DNA of 15,721 nt from DAOVQB01 sp023128935 (GTDB lineage: Bacteria > Eisenbacteria > RBG-16-71-46 > CAIMUX01 > WJJG01), in contig DAOVQB010000097.1 in the NCBI GenBank assembly GCA_030628905.1, positions 1 to 15,721 on the forward strand. The letters are read 5' to 3'. The translations under genes were made by a program, and so were the position numbers. How positions within the stretch are numbered: the first letter of the stretch is position 1; each line of letters starts with the position of its first letter. Positions 12,899-15,721 of this stretch are shown piece by piece. The notes under the pieces are model-generated. The model saw nothing but the letters and a program-made list of their open reading frames with translations. It was not told the DNA's origin and made no database searches.

Positions 12899-15400
12899 AT
12901 GAAGGCACTACTTGGCACCTTGGCGCTGCTCACCGTTGCCTGTGCCGGCGCCCACGCGGCGACAGATGTCGCACCAACCCCGGCAACCCCCGGAAGCGCC
13001 GATGGCAGCTTCCCGATTGTCTATGAGATTGATCTGGATCTCGCCACCGGGGGTGACCAGCACTGCGTCGGGGTTGGCTTCGATGGCCAGCATTTCTGGG
13101 TATCCGCCGGAGATGGAACAACCGGGCAGTGCACTTTCTACATCATCGATGAATGCGGGCACTTGATCACAAGTGTGCCGCAGGGGGCCGGCGCAACCGG
13201 CTGGGGGCATCGGGATCTGACCTATGACGGCACGCATATGTTCGGCAGCCACTGCGTCCTCGTCGATGGCTACGACAACAACTACGCCTACGCAGGCTCC
13301 TTCACGGGCTGTCTGAGCGTGAACCGCGCGCTGGCTCATGACGGCACGCATTTCTACACCTGCGGGTTTGGCGAGAATCTCGTCAGGATGACGTGGGATG
13401 GGGTTTGGGGCAGCAGCGCCATCTGCGAAAACCTGGGCCCAGCGATTGCCGGTGCCTATGGTCTGGCCTATGACAAGTATGCGAATTGCCTTTGGATAAC
13501 CACCGCTGACTACTCAGGCGATCTGTATCAGTACTCCCTGGATGGAACACTGATCAACACGTATACAACGCTTCCCGAGTATGAAATCCACGGCGGTTGC
13601 ACCATGGCTGAGACACGTTTCGGCTACGTGCTCGTTGTCCTAATGCAATCCACGCCAGACAAGCTGGTTTTCTATCAAGTACACCCCTGGACCATCAAAG
13701 ACCATGTGATCAACCAGGCCTTGATCGATTTCGTTGCTGGACAGGTCATGCTGACTGGCTCGATGAGCAATTTCGACGTACACCAGGGGTGTTTCGATGA
13801 GGCCGACAACTTCGAAGTCGACTTCTACGGAGATGTCGACGCGGACGATTTACTCGACTGGTACCATGGCTGGGGATGCGATCCCCGCTTTGACGAAATC
13901 CGCATCGAATACCAAGACCACGGCGCAGAGGCGATGTGGCTCAACCGGTCCAGTCCTGTTCCGTACTGCGAATGGGTTCACTTCGGAGTGGAGACGAACC
14001 CCGACTTGTCCCCGATGGATGTACAGGCGTGGTGGACGAAGGTCATCAAGCACGAGCAGATCCCGGTACCCTTCCAGTGGTGGTTACTCGGGGGGGTCGG
14101 CGTCATAGATTGGCTGACACTGAGCCCCACTTTCGACTACCCCGTGATCATCTACCGTGATTGGGCCGTGAGCCCGGAGATCCTCATGCTTGAAGAGCTG
14201 CAGTACGATTCAACGCCGGTTTTGTGGAACCCGTTCGATGAGATCTTGCTGAATCCAGGTGAGATCAACACCGACTTGGTCATACCACTGGAGCCTGGGA
14301 TGCAGGGTTATCTGGTGCGCTATGCGGTGGCGCCGATCTGGGACCCGAATGAGATCATCACGCGCTTTGTTGCGCAGGCAGGGATTCCGTATGGTAGCAG
14401 TGTCATTGAGATCGTGATGGTCAACTTCGACGTTCACCAGAACAACCCCGGCATGGCGTACGACAACCTTGAACTGGACCTCTTCGGCAACTGGCTGGAT
14501 CCCTCTATGATCTGGCAGATCTACGAGCTTGAGCTCCTCCCCACACAGATCCCCGCCTGGGGCGTGCCGGCGCTTACGCGCCGCTTCCCGCCGGGCATGT
14601 TCCCGCAGATGCCTGATCGCGGAGGCATCGAGATCACCTGGGTCGACAAATTCGATCCCTTCAGGTTCTGTGAAACCTTCCACTTCGGTGCCACCTTCTC
14701 ACCAGAGGTGATCTGGCCCCTCCCCTTCGAGTGGCCGTGGGTGCAGGCTTATTGGACGACGATTGAGAAAGAGCCGGTACCGATCCCCTGGCAGACGTGG
14801 GAGGCGATGCCAGGTGGGGTGCGCGATGTGATCACTTACGGTGGCGAGCAGCCGTGGCCTGTGTGGATCGACCGCGAGTGGGTGGTCTTGGACGCAGGAA
14901 TTGCAGGGATTCCCTTGGACGATCTTACTTGGTGCCAGGTCGAGCCATTGCCTTGGCAGCCGGTTCCAGGCGATCCTGTGATGATGCAGCCGGGTGACAT
15001 GATCGATCTCGACATCCCAGTTGAACCGGACGACACGGCTGTGTTGGTTCGCTACACCGTACAGCCCGTACACGCCGGCGAGATCGACGATGATCGCGGG
15101 GAGATCCCGGCCCAGCGGACACCAGAGATCTATCTCGCGCCCTGCCAGCCAAGTCCGAGTCTCGGTCACGCTGAGATCATCTTCCGCCTGCCTGAGGCGA
15201 AAGATGTCCAGCTCAGCATTGTGGATGCAGGCGGTCGCCTGGTTGCCGTCCTGCACGACGGCCGGCTCGATGCCGGCGAGCACCGTATTGCGTGGAACGG
15301 GATGACGCAGGAGGGCCTGCAGGCAGAATCAGGCGTCTACTTCTCCCTGCTGAAGGCGGGGGAGAACGTCGTGACGCGCCGGCTTGTCCTCGTGCGATAG
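12899..15400 (+). CDS. large secreted protein: beta-propeller-like N-terminus, internal duplication, FlgD-like C-terminal domain
   Basis: This encodes 833 residues. ATG at 12899 follows AAGGAGG and starts a 20-residue signal peptide (MKALLGTLALLTVACAGAHA). Residues about 40-290 contain repeated strands with DGTHMF, DGTHFY and FDGQHFW, like a beta-propeller. Two homologous units follow, about 291-480 and 509-723. Each starts NFDVHQ and ends in a LNPGE/MQPGD...(I)P(L/V)EP...VLVRY(A/T)V-x-P strand pair. Both units are rich in Trp, Pro and acidic residues. Residues about 743-833 are a FlgD-like/type IX-like domain (CQPSPSLGHAEIIF, VQLSIVDAGGRLV, SGVYFSLLKAGENVVTRRLVLVR). It is probably exported to the cell surface or outside. 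Enzymatic motifs are not apparent, and the family of the duplicated unit is unknown to me. It is monocistronic, with a hairpin just downstream. Confidence 0.85.
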   Translation: MKALLGTLALLTVACAGAHAATDVAPTPATPGSADGSFPIVYEIDLDLATGGDQHCVGVGFDGQHFWVSAGDGTTGQCTFYIIDECGHLITSVPQGAGATGWGHRDLTYDGTHMFGSHCVLVDGYDNNYAYAGSFTGCLSVNRALAHDGTHFYTCGFGENLVRMTWDGVWGSSAICENLGPAIAGAYGLAYDKYANCLWITTADYSGDLYQYSLDGTLINTYTTLPEYEIHGGCTMAETRFGYVLVVLMQSTPDKLVFYQVHPWTIKDHVINQALIDFVAGQVMLTGSMSNFDVHQGCFDEADNFEVDFYGDVDADDLLDWYHGWGCDPRFDEIRIEYQDHGAEAMWLNRSSPVPYCEWVHFGVETNPDLSPMDVQAWWTKVIKHEQIPVPFQWWLLGGVGVIDWLTLSPTFDYPVIIYRDWAVSPEILMLEELQYDSTPVLWNPFDEILLNPGEINTDLVIPLEPGMQGYLVRYAVAPIWDPNEIITRFVAQAGIPYGSSVIEIVMVNFDVHQNNPGMAYDNLELDLFGNWLDPSMIWQIYELELLPTQIPAWGVPALTRRFPPGMFPQMPDRGGIEITWVDKFDPFRFCETFHFGATFSPEVIWPLPFEWPWVQAYWTTIEKEPVPIPWQTWEAMPGGVRDVITYGGEQPWPVWIDREWVVLDAGIAGIPLDDLTWCQVEPLPWQPVPGDPVMMQPGDMIDLDIPVEPDDTAVLVRYTVQPVHAGEIDDDRGEIPAQRTPEIYLAPCQPSPSLGHAEIIFRLPEAKDVQLSIVDAGGRLVAVLHDGRLDAGEHRIAWNGMTQEGLQAESGVYFSLLKAGENVVTRRLVLVR

Positions 15401-15409
15401 GGGCATATG

Positions 15410-15441
15410 TCCTCCCACTTTCGGTTGAGCGAGTGGGAGGA
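15410..15441 (+). terminator. terminator-like hairpin after the large secreted-protein gene
   Basis: TCCTCCCACT (15410-15419) and AGTGGGAGGA (15432-15441) form a perfect 10-bp stem with a 12-base loop, starting nine bases past the stop at 15400. No T-tract follows, so it may stabilise the mRNA end or work with Rho instead. Two smaller stems (GAGGCG/CGCCTC at 15503-15517, AACTCC/GGAGTT at 15529-15549) lie before the tRNA. Confidence 0.5.
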
Positions 15442-15604
15442 GAAGAACGACCGGAAAGGGGTTGCGCCGCTTAGGCAGCGGCAACTAGAATCTTTAGCGC
15501 TTGAGGCGGGGCGCCTCCTCGACGGGAAAACTCCGGAGGGGGGGGAGTTCACACCCCGAGGTTTCCTGGACGGGTGGCGTACCACAGGCCGCCTGAAGCG
15601 CCGT

Positions 15605-15678
15605 GGTGGGCGTAGCTCAGTTGGCAGAGCGCGTGACTGTGGCTCACGAGGTCGCGGGTTCAACCCCCGTCGCCCACC
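15605..15678 (+). tRNA. tRNA-His (anticodon GTG)
   Basis: The 7-bp acceptor stem is GTGGGCG (15606-15612) with CGCCCAC (15671-15677). The D stem is GCTC/GAGC (15615-15618, 15627-15630), the anticodon stem CGTGA/TCACG (15632-15636, 15644-15648) and the anticodon GTG at 15639-15641, reading His codons. The T stem is GCGGG/CCCGT around TTCAACC. A G at 15605 can act as the extra G-1 and C at 15678 as C73, both diagnostic of tRNA-His. The CCA end is not fully encoded, since the bases after C73 read CAT. It is followed by another hairpin, CGGCAT-GCG-ATGCCG (15702-15716). Confidence 0.95.
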
Positions 15679-15701
15679 CATCCGTTCCCCTTGTCAACTA
15701 C

Positions 15702-15716
15702 CGGCATGCGATGCCG
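15702..15716. other. perfect hairpin near the right edge
   Basis: CGGCAT-GCG-ATGCCG is a perfect 6-bp stem with a 3-base loop, 24 bases beyond the tRNA. It is followed by AAAAC on the plus strand, so it is not a normal terminator for the tRNA on that strand. The window ends five bases later, and its role cannot be judged. Confidence 0.4.
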
Positions 15717-15721
15717 AAAAC

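Noticed and set aside
12675..12902. 75-residue Arg/Pro-rich plus-strand frame ahead of the large secreted gene
   Set aside because: It has no ribosome site and an extreme composition typical of GC-rich non-coding DNA. It ends over the true start codon.
15605..15678. tRNA-His as an integration site of a mobile element
   Set aside because: No integrase, no direct repeat of the tRNA 3' end and no phage gene is visible in the window.
15337..15681. 114-residue minus-strand open frame across the tRNA
   Set aside because: Its start (GGRRGLNPRPREPQSRAL) is the familiar antisense translation of a tRNA gene. It also overlaps the end of the large secreted-protein gene.

Overview
The window looks like a piece of chromosome from a GC-rich, Gram-negative, probably uncultured bacterium. 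The clues are an outer-membrane beta-barrel protein, several signal-peptide proteins, and two proteins ending in the FlgD-like / type IX-like C-terminal domain common in the Fibrobacteres-Chlorobi-Bacteroidetes group and in candidate phyla such as Eisenbacteria, Latescibacteria and Krumholzibacteria. That placement is inference from domain style. Strong AGGAGG-type ribosome sites precede most genes. No phage, transposase, CRISPR or plasmid gene is visible.

Layout. Positions 1-426 hold a doubtful open frame at the left edge, a degenerate ~22-bp repeat, a 26-bp tandem duplication and a hairpin terminator. Four genes follow on the minus strand: a small secreted protein (427-1089), a secreted DNRLRE-type protein with a C-terminal sorting-like domain (1560-2441), a beta-barrel protein (2495-3661), and a paralogue of the first (4254-4889). 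The two paralogues end in the same tail, TTWGAIKxLF. The barrel and DNRLRE genes look like one operon. Its long leader (3662-3960) contains a perfect 13-bp stem enclosing two back-to-back hairpins, the best candidate here for an unrecognised structured RNA.

The middle part is intracellular: a PrmA-like methyltransferase (5212-6207, plus), a Cys-rich DUF3795 protein (6229-6558, minus), an acetylserotonin O-methyltransferase-like enzyme (6749-7774, minus), a TPR protein (7877-9517, plus), and a likely minus-strand pair of an HD-GYP phosphodiesterase-like protein (11118-12323) followed by a FapA/DUF342 protein (9541-11016). The HD-GYP protein suggests cyclic-di-GMP signalling. No flagellar gene accompanies FapA.

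The right part has a 29-bp minisatellite (12404-12540), a large secreted protein with an internal duplication and a FlgD-like C-terminal domain (12899-15400), a terminator-like hairpin, and tRNA-His(GTG) at 15605-15678.

A striking general feature is the number of short tandem duplications in gaps between genes (periods about 22, 26, 35, 40, 33 and 29 bp), plus one 24-bp repeat inside the prmA-like gene. Two duplicate functional 3' ends: a terminator arm with its T-rich tail, and the codons of a C-terminal tail with the stop codon. Gaps longer than 300 bases are 1-426, 1090-1559, 3662-4253, 4890-5211 and 12324-12898. Apart from the listed elements I see no gene in them.
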